Source: Plantago ovata (taxonomy: Eukaryota > Streptophyta > Magnoliopsida > Lamiales > Plantaginaceae). Taken from it: DNA of 64,000 bases. The notes below the pieces were generated by a model. It saw only the letters and a list, made by a program, of their open reading frames with translations, did not search any database and was not told the DNA's origin. The position numbers and the translations under genes are program-made. Each line of letters starts with the position of its first letter. Positions within the stretch are counted from its first letter, which is position 1. The stretch is taken from the NCBI GenBank assembly GCA_028274465.1, contig CM051457.1:57831550-57895549 (forward strand). The letters run 5' to 3'. Shown here piece by piece: positions 10,855 to 21,895 of this stretch.

Positions 10855-12097
10855 TGTAAGAAAATATGGTCAGAGTTACCCCTAGGGTCTGTAGCGGAAT
10901 TTCAAAAATTTCTTACCATGCAGGTTATTGATCATGCATATAACGTATATAATAAACACATTAATCAGAAGACTTACAATAATCCAAAGCAAGAATAGGT
11001 ATTGAATCGATATGCCAATCGATGAAGTCTTCGTAATAGTCCTGTGAATCTTCTCCTTCGGCGAAGTCGAAGATATCTGCAATACTTTGATTATCTGCAA
11101 GACAATAAAAGTTAGTTTCCACGCTCTTTGAACCTCAACCTTGGTATCCACGGATGAACAGCTTACGGAAGAATGCTAGGATATTCTTTATGTGGCCAAG
11201 AAGATGGGGCGGCGATTTTCCTCCGGTGGAGAGTGGTGCGCGTTTAGGGTATAGAGGTAGGGGAGAACGTTTTAGTTTCTCTAAAAAGGTAGAATAATTC
11301 TCTAAGAATTCGGCATTGAAAAAGCTCTCTATTGACCTACTTATATAGTAGTCAATAGAAGCCTAAAGAAGATTCTTTTAGACTTCATAAAGGAATAAGA
11401 ACTCTAATTCTTATTGCACAAGGAAACCAATTTAAGTTTAGATTCATTCCCAATTAAGTTAGAAGTCAATTAGGAAAATCTAACTTAACCCTTGACTTCT
11501 AACATGGGAAGGAGTCGAAACTCCCTCCCATACTACTACACGCGGCCAGCCAAGGGGGTATGTGGGTTCCAATTTTGGGATCCACTTATAATTCGAAGGC
11601 AATTCAAATTCTAAGTAGATTTTGCCCATGTGCATATATTAATTCTAAATTAATATATCCTTTCAAATCAAACCTCTATTATATTTCTAAAATATAATCT
11701 TTAATTGTATTTACATAAAATACAATTAATCAATCAATTCAATTAATAATTCCAATTATTAATTGAGCCACAAATAATTATAATTAATTCCAAATCAATT
11801 ATAATTCATCAATCACAATTAATTCTAAATTAATTGCGATTCCATCTTCAAGGATGTTCGGATAAGGTGAATCACCACATAGGGTGACCCATAGGGCCTC
11901 ATTATATTAAGCAAGTGCTACACTAGGCAACATGGAATTCCTAGACGGTTCCATTTGCAATATTAATACATGAGGACGTTTGAGAGGTTTCTCAAAGCAA
12001 ACCCTTTCGTTGTGAAGTTTGTTGCGCTCAACGCGGCGATGGTAACGTCCCTTCATCTGACTGACTCGAATGCATCTAGGATCGATGATGTGTCTAT
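10855..12097 (-). repeat. Copia B 5' LTR, part 1 of 3
   Basis: The 3' part of a roughly 2.1-kb LTR on the minus strand, ending TTCTTACA at 10855. The LTR continues at 17271 and 27191, interrupted by a Gypsy and a Copia insertion. It includes the AT-rich block (11640-11850) and the TATA region. The reading of three pieces as one LTR rests on the flanks, which join exactly once the two insertions and their duplicated targets are set aside. Confidence 0.85.
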
Positions 12098-13380
12098 TGA
12101 TGAATGTGTATTTTACACTTTCATTTAAGTCTTTTTCACCTATTTTAGCTATCCTCTATGTTAATTTAGCTATAATTTAGTGCATTTTATTAGAATAGTG
12201 TCACGTTTCCCTTTAATTTTTATTTTACAGGTTTTGGTTGAAAAACGAGGTTTTCCGGGAAATTATATTGAAGTAGACAAGGAATTCGTGTTCCAGAAGG
12301 CTATTTGGAGTATCTGAAAGATTCTGGATAGGATTTGAAGTCTAGGGGTCGAATCTGGAGGTTAGAAGGACACTAGAAGTCAGAAACTGAGTCCGAAAAG
12401 GGGAAGAAATCCAAAAACGCGTCGAAAACGCGTATCTGGCCGAGTTTTAGTCCCGGGCGAATCGCCCGGGACGTGGGGCGAATCGCCCGGGACGTGGGGC
12501 GAATCGCCCCACACCGGGCGAATCGCCCGGTGTGTGGGGCCCTTCGCCCCACACAATTCGTAGCCTATATATAGTTTCTCAGTTTTTCTCCGTTTTTCAT
12601 ACTTTTCCAGAGCTTTTCTCTCACCTTTCTCTGTAGTTTTAGGTAGGAATTCCCCAGAGCCTGTTCTGGGGGTTCTTAGCTTAGGAGATACTTTTTCTTA
12701 GCAGTTTGGAGCTTATAAGATCGCGATTCTTCGGAGATTGACAACCTTCGGTAACATTGTACCTTACAGTTTTTCTACTTATTTTTATATATCTTTCATC
12801 ATGTTTTCATTCATTCGTGGTATGATTTCTGTTGATTGCATGACAACTATGAGTATCTAAACTTCTCGTTGGTGATAGTATGTGAATTCTTAGCGAAGGG
12901 TTAATAGTTATGCTAATGGCTATATCGCGCATTATACTCTGAGTTATTGCTTTATTTCTTTGATCTATCTAAATCTCTATCTTCGTATTGTTGATTAATT
13001 ATTGCACACAACTGGAAAATTCATTGGTCTTTGACCTATCTAAATCTATATCTTCGTAGTGTTTGATAATTACAACTGGACAATTCATTGATCAAAGATC
13101 TCCATGCAAGACCGAGGAATTTATGCATGATTATTAACCCGTTATGCTTTGAAGGACCATACTATCACCAATCTCCATTATCTGTTAAGAAAAACCTTTG
13201 CTAAATCGTCTGCTGTTTTATATTCTAAATTAGATTAGATAAAGCTAGTTATAGTCCTTAGAGATCGACACTCGAGGTTATTCTACCGCTACACTACGAT
13301 TTTCGTTGTAGTTGTGAATTACCTTTGGCTAAATACAAATTTATTTGATACGTTGGAACTCGACACCCAACGCGTTCATC
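12098..13380 (+). repeat. Gypsy 5' LTR
   Basis: An LTR of about 1283 bp. It has a GC-rich hairpin cluster (12450-12556) directly upstream of the TATATATAG box near 12565. It is longer than the 3' LTR by about 39 bp, mainly because of extra hairpin units. Confidence 0.85.
12450..12556 (+). repeat. GC-rich hairpin cluster upstream of the LTR TATA box
   Basis: Consecutive palindromes sharing a GGGCGAATCGCCC-like core with arms that differ in step: CCCGGGCGAATCGCCCGGG, GTGGGGCGAATCGCCCCAC, CACCGGGCGAATCGCCCGG, and a last one with a GGGGCCCTTCGCCCC core. Related clusters lie at 16380-16442 and, on the minus strand, at 4875-4960. The number of units differs between the two LTRs of the same element. 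Confidence 0.85.
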
Positions 13381-13382
13381 GA

Positions 13383-13402
13383 ATTGGCGCCGTTGCCGGG
13401 GA
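13383..13402 (+). other. Gypsy primer-binding site
   Basis: TGGCGCCGTTGCCGGGGA, just 3' of the LTR. This is the primer site typical of plant Athila/Tat-like Gypsy elements, usually ascribed to a tRNA-Asp primer. It fixes the LTR end and the element's orientation. Confidence 0.85.
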
Positions 13403-13527
13403 CTATACTCCTTTTTTCTGTTTAATTTGTTTATATTTTCAGCATTCAATTCCTAGTTCTAGTAGTTTTTAGTTTTCCTATTTAATCTCTCTCTGATACT
13501 GCTTTCCTATTTTGATACAGATAGTGT

Positions 13528-14061
13528 ATGCCACATACACGATCTAGAGGAACACCGCTTGCTGATTCAATTGCTGAGATCGACAGAGTCTACCACCAAA
13601 GAAGGCGACTACTTCAAAGGCGTGAACTAGAGGAAATAGAGGATACCGATTTCTCTGAATCTCTACACAGTCTTTTCAAGGAAATCGACGGAATGGCAGA
13701 AGCTAGACCACTGAAAGCATGGGTTCAACCCTCCAAGGATCGTATGACGGGACAGGCGATTGTTCTTTCATCTGCAACTCGAGATCTGGAAATCAAGAAC
13801 CACGCATTCCAACAACTTCCGAGGTTCTATGGCTTAGCAAGGGAAGATTTGATGGGGTACTTGCACGATATTGATGATTTCGTCAACCAACTCCCACGAC
13901 CCGGAGCTGAAATAACAACGGATGAGTTGAGGATGAAGGTTTTTGCTATGGGGCTTGGTGACAGAGCCAAGTCATGGTTGAGTTCTCTACCAGCAGGCTC
14001 GCTGGACCCTTGGGAGAAGGTTTTTCAGCTTTCATGGAAAAATACTTCCCTCACACCTTGA
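13528..14061 (+). pseudogene. Gypsy gag, shortened
   Basis: A 177-residue frame with the plant Retrotrans_gag signature: IKNHAFQQLPRFYGLAREDL, then TDELRMKVFAMGLGDRAKSW, LSSLPAGSL and DPWEKVFQLSW. Full-length gag proteins of this group are much longer and carry further C-terminal parts that are absent here. The same gag family is seen on the minus strand at about 10437-10640. The element counts as broken or non-autonomous. Confidence 0.8.
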
Positions 14062-15111
14062 CTGCCTCTAAAGGGAGCATCATATAGACATCGGTCGCAT
14101 CAACCGTAGAGAATGTGGTCGACATAGGAAAAAATGGAAGACAACCTCCGGGTATCCGAGCAGCTTGCTGTAACCTCCTCGAGGTGTAAAACGTTTGAGA
14201 GGGAGGCTCTGATACCACTGCTCTTTCTCCTTCAACAGTTCACAACCTATTGGAGAGATACCGGGTGGAAGATTCCATAACAGTGGCGGCCAATTGCAAC
14301 TCTACTGGTGATGATGTTGGTGACAGTAGTGACAATGAAGGCCATACGGACAATGATGATACAGATAGAGGAGTTGTTCCTATCCGACCTATAAATGGAA
14401 CTACCGCACCTACCAGAAGACCTGATGATCACCTATAAGGCTCCCAGAGCAGTTCCAATAACTCACAAGCAGCATAATCAGCCGACCGAGGCCAAACCAT
14501 GCGGTAACATCTAGTATCACATCTTATTTCCTCATTTTCTTACTGCTAGGGACTATCATTAATTTCATGAGGGGGGATGGGATTTAAGTGATCTAGTGTT
14601 GTTAGTTTGGAGTTTGCCATTGATGGTTTAGAGCTTGACATTGGTAGGCTGAGTATAGTACCTTGCATATTTTATCCGTCTGCATTTGCATTTGCACGTT
14701 TACCGTTTTCTTAGTTTTTAGGTTGCATTCACTGCATTCATCCTAGGATAGTCTTGCATGTTTTATATGGGGTTTATTGCCGAATTTTTTGAACTTTTTT
14801 ATTGGGTAAATCAACTAACTATGTCGTTAATCATATGCTTCATCTCTATGAATTTGTTTGAGGTTTTTCTCGCTTGGCTTGTCACATTTATGTATTGCAC
14901 TTAGTTAATCTTGGTAGTCTCGACATCACTTAGTGGTGTTTTCTCTACTGCGGTTCACGAAGGCCTTTATAATAGGATGATGCATGTTAGGGTCTTATGG
15001 TTGTTTTCCCGAGTAATTATGTACCTAAGAGGCAACGAGTCTTCACCATGCTTTGAGATTGCTAAATGCCTAGGAAGGAGGTAGTGTGAGGTTGTGTGAT
15101 CCTTTGTTTGC

Positions 15112-15258
15112 AACCTATTCTTCCGAATAGGTTTGGGGAGGGGGTTACACCATCATTGGACTTGTTTTTCGTTTTTTCATTTCTGTGTTGTGAGTTTATT
15201 TTTCCTTTCTCGTAAATTTTGTACTCCAACCTATTCTTTCGAATAGGTTTGGGGAAGT
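15112..15258 (+). repeat. Pair of hairpins joined to polypurine-like motifs
   Basis: Two copies of a 9-bp stem (AACCTATTC / GAATAGGTT) at 15112-15133 and 15228-15249, loops TTCC and TTTC, each followed by TTTGGGGA. The same pair, with the same spacing, occurs in the other two Gypsy copies (6031-6167 and 31559-31694, minus strand). TTTGGGGAG is also the core of the true polypurine tract next to the 3' LTR. Confidence 0.85.
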
Positions 15259-16026
15259 CGTTTGTGAGTCATTTGTTTCTCTTTTCGTTATGCTACTGCT
15301 GGCTAAAAAAAATCGGAAAAAAAGAAAAATTCCAGAAAAAGGAAAAAAACTGGAAAAGGAAAAAAAAGAGAAAAAATAAAAGACCCCAAAAGAGCAAAGA
15401 AGGGTCCAAAAAAAGAAAGCTAAATAGCAGTTTTGCAAAGTGTTGTGTCTCATTTTTCAATTCTTCTAATGTTCGTAATCGTGTTGTAATTTTCTATTTC
15501 TTTTCTTTTGAGTGTCATCTGTTCTAGACCACCCTCGTCCTCCCATTCAGGAAGTGGTGAATAGCTTAAGACTTTGCTTGAGAGATGGGTAGAATAGGGG
15601 AGTGTCATCTTTTATAGGGAACCCTCCTTCGTTTGATGAGAGCCAGTACTGGTTCGACCTCATTGAGGAAAAGTATTAACATGGTGAACAGCAGTAAGTC
15701 CTCAGTTTCATAGGCACGGGACAACCATTCGTATCTTAACATGTTTCATTACGTCGTCACTGACTAGGTCAAGGTAGAGAATGTTACGAGAGACTATCGT
15801 GTCTTGACATAAGTGCTTATGTGGATGTGTATGAGTCAATCGAGGCATTCTTCAACCTATATTCATGTTTTGATTTATATGGTTCTTGTTCATATGTTTT
15901 TTGATAGATTCAGTAGATTAGTTCATTTTATTTGGCATGAGACTCCATTTTTTGTGTTGCATTGTTTTTTGCATTAGAGTCTAGCTTAGTTGCTTGAGGA
16001 CAAGCAAAGGTTCGGTTTGGGGAGTT

Positions 16027-17270
16027 TGATGAATGTGTAGTTTACACTTTCATTTAAGTCTTTTTCACCTATTTTAGCTATCCTCTATGTTAATTTAGCT
16101 ATATTTTAGTGCATTTTATTAGAATAGTGTCACGTTTCCTTTTAGTTTTTATTTTACTGGTTTTGGTTGAAAAACGAGGTTTTCCGGGCAATTATATTGA
16201 AGTAGACAAGGAATTGGTGTTCCAGAAGGCTATTTGGAGTATCTGAAAGATTCCAGATAGGATTTGAAGTCTAGGAGTCGAATCTGGAGGTTAGAAGGCC
16301 ACTAGAAGTCAGAAACCGAGTCCGAAAAGGGGAAGAAATCCAAAAACGCGTCGAAAATGCGTATCTGGCCGAGCTTTACTCCCGGGCGAATCACCCGGGA
16401 CGTGGGGCGAATCGCCCGGTGTGCGGGGCCCTTCGCCCCACATAATTCGTAGCCTATGTATAGTTGCTGAGTTTTTCTCCGTTTTTCATACTTTTCCAGA
16501 CCTTTTCTCTCACCTTTCTCTGTAGTTTTAGGTAGGAATTCCCCAGAGCCTGTTCTGGGGGTTCTTAGCTTAGGAGATACTTTTTCTTAGTAGTTTGGAG
16601 CTTTTAAGATCGCGATTCTTCGGAGATTGACAACCTACGGTAGCATTGTATCTTACAGTTTTTCTACTTATTTTTATATATCTTTCATCATGTTTTCATT
16701 CATTCGTGGTATGATTTCTGTTGATTGCATGACAACTATGAGTAGCTAAACTTCTCGTTGGTGATAGTATGTGAATTCTTAGCGAAGGGTTAATAGTTAT
16801 GCTAGTGGATATATCGCGCATTATACTCTGAGTTATTGCTTTATTTCTTTGATCTATCTAAATCTCTATCTTCGTATTGTTGATTAATTATTGCACACAA
16901 CTGGACAATTCATTGGTCTTTGACCTATCTAAATCTATATCTTCGTAGTGTTTGATAATTACAACTGGACAATTCATTGATCAAAGATCTCCATGCAAGA
17001 CCGAGGAATTTATGCATGATTATTAACCCGTTATGCTTTGAAGGACCATACTATCACCAATCTCCATTATCTGTTAAGAAAAACCTTTGCTAAATCGTCT
17101 GCTGTTTTATATTCTAAATTAGAATAGATAAACCTAGTTATAGTCCTTAGAGATCGACACTCGAGGTTATTCTACCGCTACACTACGGTTTTCGTTGTAG
17201 TTGTGAATTGCCTTTGGCTAAATACAAATTTATTTGATACGTTGGAACTCGACACCCAACGCGTTCATCA
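16027..17270 (+). repeat. Gypsy 3' LTR
   Basis: A 1244-bp LTR preceded by GGTTTGGGGAG and ending TTCATCA, with target copy TTTAT at 17271-17275. It is highly similar to 12098-13380. Confidence 0.85.
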
Positions 17271-17333
17271 TTTATCCCAATAATACATCCACGGACGTCT
17301 TCAGTGAGTTGCTTGGTGAATCCAATATCTATT
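17271..17333 (-). repeat. Copia B 5' LTR, part 2 of 3
   Basis: A 63-bp sliver of the Copia B LTR stranded between the Gypsy element and Copia A. It matches the continuous sequence at 42051-42095 in Copia C. It begins with the Gypsy target copy (TTTAT) and ends with the Copia A target copy (CTATT). Confidence 0.85.
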
Positions 17334-19367
17334 TGATAGTGTATATGTCCTAGAGACAGTCCTTACTAAGGGCATGGTGCCCTTATAGAGGGCATATAAG
17401 TACTATTACACAGGTCAACGTAATATAATATATGTTTGTTGCATTTTACTATTGAGTATCGCTTTCATATTTATATTACACCAGGCTGCAGCATGTCATA
17501 TCTTTATTACTGTCTGTATTGATATTAAACATGTCCCCTCGTGTAGATGACCGATCACACAGATAGTGGGAGCTATGTGAGTTATCATCTATCACAAACA
17601 CTCCCTAGTCGAGGTTCATCTCGGATGTGGGGGTCTGAATGAACCAGACAAGACTAGTATGCGTGGAGGTTATACTTGTTGGAGCAAGTGTGAGCCGATC
17701 CCACGGCCACGGAACGGATTGTTGGACAATCGAGAAACGTTCCCATAACTGCGCATAGTTGTTCGAAGAAGCTTTATCGAACAATGGAAGTACCCACCGG
17801 ACACTCCCATCGATGTATACTCTACACCGAAGTGTCTATGGGAACCGGTGAGTTGTCGAAGTGATGCCAGTCGTCATTTGGACTTACAGGACTTTATCAT
17901 CACATTCGCTGCCCCATATCCTTGGTGGACCCGTCGATGTCAGCTCTGAATAAGCAGCTGACCTAAGACACGATCCAGGATTATGGCTACATACAAATGG
18001 GGATGATAAGTGATTCTGTGAAGGATTCATCTCTCAAGTGTAGCATAGGAGAGCACTGCTCATAGTCGTTCATAGTTGTGATGGTAAAACCGCTGGCCAG
18101 CGTATCAATATTATTATGATGGTCATAATAGATATTGGATTCACCATGCAACTCCCTGAAGACGCCCGTGGATGTATTATTGGGATAGACACTTCATCGA
18201 TCCTAGATACATTCGAGCAAGTAAGATGAAGGGACGTTACCATCGCCGCGTTGAGCGCAACACACTTCGCAACGAAAGGGTTAGCTTTGAGAAACCTCTC
18301 AAACGTCCTCATGTATTAATATTGCAAATGGAACCGTCTAGGAATTCCATGTTGCCTAGTCTAGGACTTGCTTAATACGATGAGGCCCTATGGGTCACAC
18401 TATGTGGTGATTCAGCCTATCAGAATATCCTTGAAGATGGAATCGCAATTAATTTGGAATTAATTGTGATTGATGGATTATAATTGATTTGGAATTAATT
18501 ATAATATTTGGTGGCTCAATTAATGATTTGGAATTATTAATTGAATTGGCTAATTAATTGTATTTTATGTAAATACAATTAAAGATTATATTTTAGAAAT
18601 ATAATAGAGGTTTGATTTGAAAGGATATGTTAATTTAGAATTAACATATGCACATGGGCAAAATCTACTTGGAGTTTGAATTGCCTTAGAACTATAAGTG
18701 GGTCCCAAAATTGGGACCCACCTAACACCCTCAGGACACGCGCGCGCGTGCGAGATGCAGTAGGGGAAGGAGTTCAACTCCTTCCTCTATTAGAAGACTA
18801 AGGGATAAGTTAGATTTTCCTGATTGAGTTTTAATTTGATTGGGAAGGAATCTAGACTTTAATTCTATTCACTTCTATATATAGTAGACTATTAGAGAGC
18901 TTTTGACATAGATTTTCACACAGTTGAAGAATCAAATTATTAGAGAATTATTCTACCCAGTTTTCTTAGAGAAAATAAAAGCTCTCCCCTCCTCTATAAG
19001 CCACACGCGCGCGCCACCTGCCGGAGGAATCGCCGCCCCATCTTCTTGGTCACACAAAGAATATCATAGCATTCTTCCGATAGACTGTTCATCCGTGGAT
19101 ACCAAGGTTGAGGTTCTAGGAGCTGCAAACTAACTTTTATTGTGTTGCAGATAATCAAAGTATTACAGATATCTTCGACTTCGACGAAGGAGAAGATACA
19201 CCGGATTGTTACGAAGACTTGAAAGCTGCTTTTGAAGTAAGGTTAGTCTTCTAATTGACGTGTTTAAATATATACGACATATACATAATCAATTAACCTG
19301 TATGTTAAGAAAATTTTTAAAATTCCGCTGCGTAACCTAGGGATAACTCTGACCGTATTTTCTTACA
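17334..19367 (+). repeat. Copia A 5' LTR
   Basis: A 2034-bp LTR from TGATAGTGTATATG to TTCTTACA. Features: AT-rich block (18440-18650); a perfect 11-bp-arm palindrome at 18698-18721; a (CG)n run at 18739-18748; a 9-bp-arm hairpin at 18765-18785; TATATATAG near 18880. Confidence 0.9.
18698..18785 (+). promoter_or_regulatory. Palindrome cluster upstream of the Copia LTR TATA box
   Basis: Two strong palindromes bracket a (CG)n run: arms GTGGGTCCCAA / TTGGGACCCAC (18698-18721), and arms GGAAGGAGT / ACTCCTTCC (18765-18785). They recur in the other LTRs of the family (for example near 26465-26555, 32590-32680, 33845-33935 and 41440-41520). The (CG)n length varies between copies. The cluster lies about 100 bp upstream of the likely TATA box, so a promoter role is reasonable but inferred. 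Confidence 0.7.
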
Positions 19368-19540
19368 GTGGTATCAAAACCAGGTTAATTGATTACGTAT
19401 ATACGTATATATATTGTATGATTTTGTAGATATGTGGATGCAATTGATTCTATGATTAATTCGATTTTCAAAAGTTTTGTTTTTATATAAATTTAGAATT
19501 TATATTTTTCAAAAAAAAAAAAATTTAAAATATATATATT

Positions 19541-19700
19541 GACCGTGCCGCCTGCGTCGCGCAGGAGCCCCGGGTGCCTGCGGGCACCCGCGTCTGCAGC
19601 CGCAGGCGCACGGCGACTGGGGCGCCGTGTGCCTGCGGGCGCAGGCGCCCGTGCCCGCGTGCCGCGGGCACCGGGCGCCCGCGGCCGCAGTCACGGTAGG
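19541..19700 (+). repeat. GC-rich palindrome-rich island in Copia A leader
   Basis: About 160 bp of very GC-rich sequence in an AT-rich leader, built from short palindromic blocks such as GGGTGCCTGCGGGCACCC. The equivalent part in Copia C is only about 55 bp (40634-40690) and is almost absent in the D leader (31745-31770), so the island expands and contracts. The reading frames across it are by-products of its composition. Confidence 0.75.
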
Positions 19701-20222
19701 GGACGGGACTAGGTCTCGTCCCATATTTTAATATATATATATATATTTTTCGGGTTGGACCCAAAATCGAATTTTTGAAAATTTTGAGGATTGAATTTTA
19801 TATTTGGAATATAAATATGATTTAATTTTAATTGTTTTTAACTAGAGGGGTTAAATTTAATTAGTATAAAGTTAAAGGGCTTATTTGTAATTTATCAATT
19901 TATAGTTTATTGCAAATTAGTCCTTCTACTTTTCAATTTTAGATTTAACACCTCCAAGGTTTCAAAAATTACAATTAACTCCTTCGGGTTTTCGAAAATT
20001 GCTACTTGGTCAATAGAATTTTCGATTATTCAATCTAGTCCAAATTTTCAATTATTTCGTAGAGATTATAAGTATGGGATTATAATTTTCATAAAGAAAT
20101 TATGAAGTCATTTGTCATCCACATAGGCTACTATTTGTTTCGTATGCTCGATATGCTATTGTTTGACAATGCATGTTTAAATACCAAGTATTTTACTTTC
20201 CGTTCGACCGCTATGCATGCGA

Positions 20223-20371
20223 GGGTAGGCGGCGCCCTCTTATATGTCGGACCGCATATTTATGTATGGGTAGGCGGCACCCATTATGTGCTTGACCGCG
20301 TTTAGTACTAGAATGGATAGGCGGCATCCATTACGTGTAGACCGTTCATGCATGATGGGTAGGCGGCGCCC
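20223..20371 (+). repeat. Leader hairpin array, AGGCGGC loop, four units
   Basis: Four hairpins at 20223-20237, 20268-20282, 20315-20329 and 20357-20371, spaced 42-47 bp. The constant loop is AGGCGGC. The stems are GGGT/GCCC, GGGT/ACCC, GGAT/ATCC and GGGT/GCCC, most extended by flanking pairs. A GACCG motif lies between units. The stem changes are compensatory or wobble, which points to an RNA structure in the genomic transcript just upstream of gag. Confidence 0.85.
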
Positions 20372-20940
20372 TTATTTGTTTGTAGATGACTGATAACAAC
20401 CCTCAAGCGACAAGCCCCAACCAATATAAGTACAAAAATATATATATGTATGTATTTCTGAGATGCTTTCCATAGGGTGCTTTAATTCTGAACTTTCGTT
20501 GCGTTTTCTTGTATTGGCGACCTCGTCTTACAGACTCGCAATGATCGTCAAATTAGAGTAAGCCTATGGTTATGACTTACTGCATATTGTATCTAGCAAC
20601 CTCGATAGGTACAATATGTAGGGCATCGGGTTAAATTAGATTTAACAACCAAGAGTTGCGTGACGCAATTGGATAGTCTTACTAGTCCTACCGGTCATAT
20701 TATGCTATGCGACCATCCCCCGTTGGAGTATAGCATAGTATGGATTTGGATCTTGGCCACTACGGTAACTTGTTGGACATTACCTGTATGTTTGTTGTGG
20801 GGGCAAGCATATGTGAAAATAGTGGGAGCTAAACAGCTAAAGGACCTTGTTGTTTAGTTATGTTGACTGTGTATTTAGAAATAATATTTCAATAGTTGAT
20901 TTATTATTTTCGTTCTATATTATTTCTCCTGGAAATCGAA

Positions 20941-21895
20941 ATGGCGAGAATCTCGCTCCGTGCTATCTTAGAGAAGCAAATTTTGACCGGACCAAACTTC
21001 CTAGATTGGATCAGGAATATATGTTTGGTGCTGAGGTATGAAAGGATTCAGTACGTCTTGGACGAGGCTAATCCCGTGTGTCCCGAGAATCAGACTGTCG
21101 ATCAAGTTGCTGATTTGGAATCAAGCCAACAAGGCAAGGTCTGATAAGCATCATGAGGATGCTAAATCCGCGCAGTGTATTATGCTGGCGGCAATGAGTG
21201 ATGAGCTGCAGAGGCAACATGAAAGCATGTTGCCGTATGAGATGCTGAAGCATCTTGATTCGGTCTTGGAAATGACAGCTAGAAGTGTTGAATTTGTTTT
21301 GATCAAAGAGATACACAGATGCAAGCTCAATGAAGGAGGGAACATGTTCTCAAGATGAGAATAAGATCATGGTGATCTTTGTCCTTCAATCATTGCCGAA
21401 TTCGTATTCGCAGTTCATCGTTAACCACCATGAATGCGAAGGACGTAACACTGCCCGAACTCCATAATCTGCTGAAGACATATGATCAAACTCTTCCTAA
21501 GAAGGAAAAGTCGATCATGTTTGTTAGGCAACCGTCTAACCGAAACCCGAGAAACAAAGGTGCTAAGGGTAAGGGAAAGTCGGGAGCCAAGGCTAACACT
21601 TCGAGTGATAAGCCTAAGCGTCTGAACCAGAAAAGGAAGTTCAAGAGAAGCGGAACGGTACGCACAGATGAATGTCATTTCTGTAAGCAGAAAGGACATT
21701 GGAAGAAAGATTGCCCTAAGTTAAGGGCAGATCAAGCTAAGAAGCCACCGACTTCTAGCTCAGGTATGTTTGTTATTGAAATGAACATGACTACTTTTGA
21801 CTCCAATGGTTGGGTATTAGATACAGCCTGTGGCTCGCACATTTATAATAATGTGCAAGGGGCCATTGAAACACAGGCTAGTCAAGTAAGGTGAA
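20941..21895 (+). pseudogene. Copia A gag and protease region
   Basis: Broken gag region. It starts with MARISLRAILEKQILTGPNF, a typical Copia gag opening (LTGPNFLDW). It contains a CX2CX4HX4C zinc knuckle (CHFCKQKGHWKKDC, near 21675-21715) for RNA binding and then a protease-like WVLDTACGSHI motif. The region is not continuous as it stands. Confidence 0.85.

Larger units (their letters stand above)
12098..17270 (+). mobile_element. Gypsy element, non-autonomous, nested in Copia B LTR
   Basis: A 5173-bp element with LTRs at 12098-13380 and 16027-17270, both starting TGATGAA and ending TTCATC(A). The flanking 5-bp target copies TCTAT and TTTAT differ by one base. The primer site TGGCGCCGTTGCCGGGGA follows the 5' LTR, and a polypurine tract GGTTTGGGGAG precedes the 3' LTR. 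The interior (about 2.65 kb) holds a shortened gag and non-coding sequence; no protease, reverse transcriptase or integrase was seen. The LTRs differ by a few percent by eye plus one length difference in the GC hairpin cluster, so it is a fairly young insertion. Confidence 0.9.
19368..20940 (+). other. Copia A leader (primer site to gag)
   Basis: About 1.57 kb of untranslated leader. It starts with the primer site GTGGTATCAAAACC (near-match to initiator tRNA-Met). A GC-rich island (19541-19700) follows, then AT-rich sequence, the hairpin array (20223-20371) and the gag start at 20941. Such a long leader is usual for Copia elements with 2-kb LTRs. Confidence 0.75.

Noticed and set aside
14250-14438. 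Short acidic frame also present at 6832-7041 (minus).
   Set aside because: It recurs only because the Gypsy interiors are related; both strands give similar-length frames and no family is recognised.
19509-19764. Arginine/alanine-rich frames.
   Set aside because: By-products of the GC-rich island in the Copia A leader.
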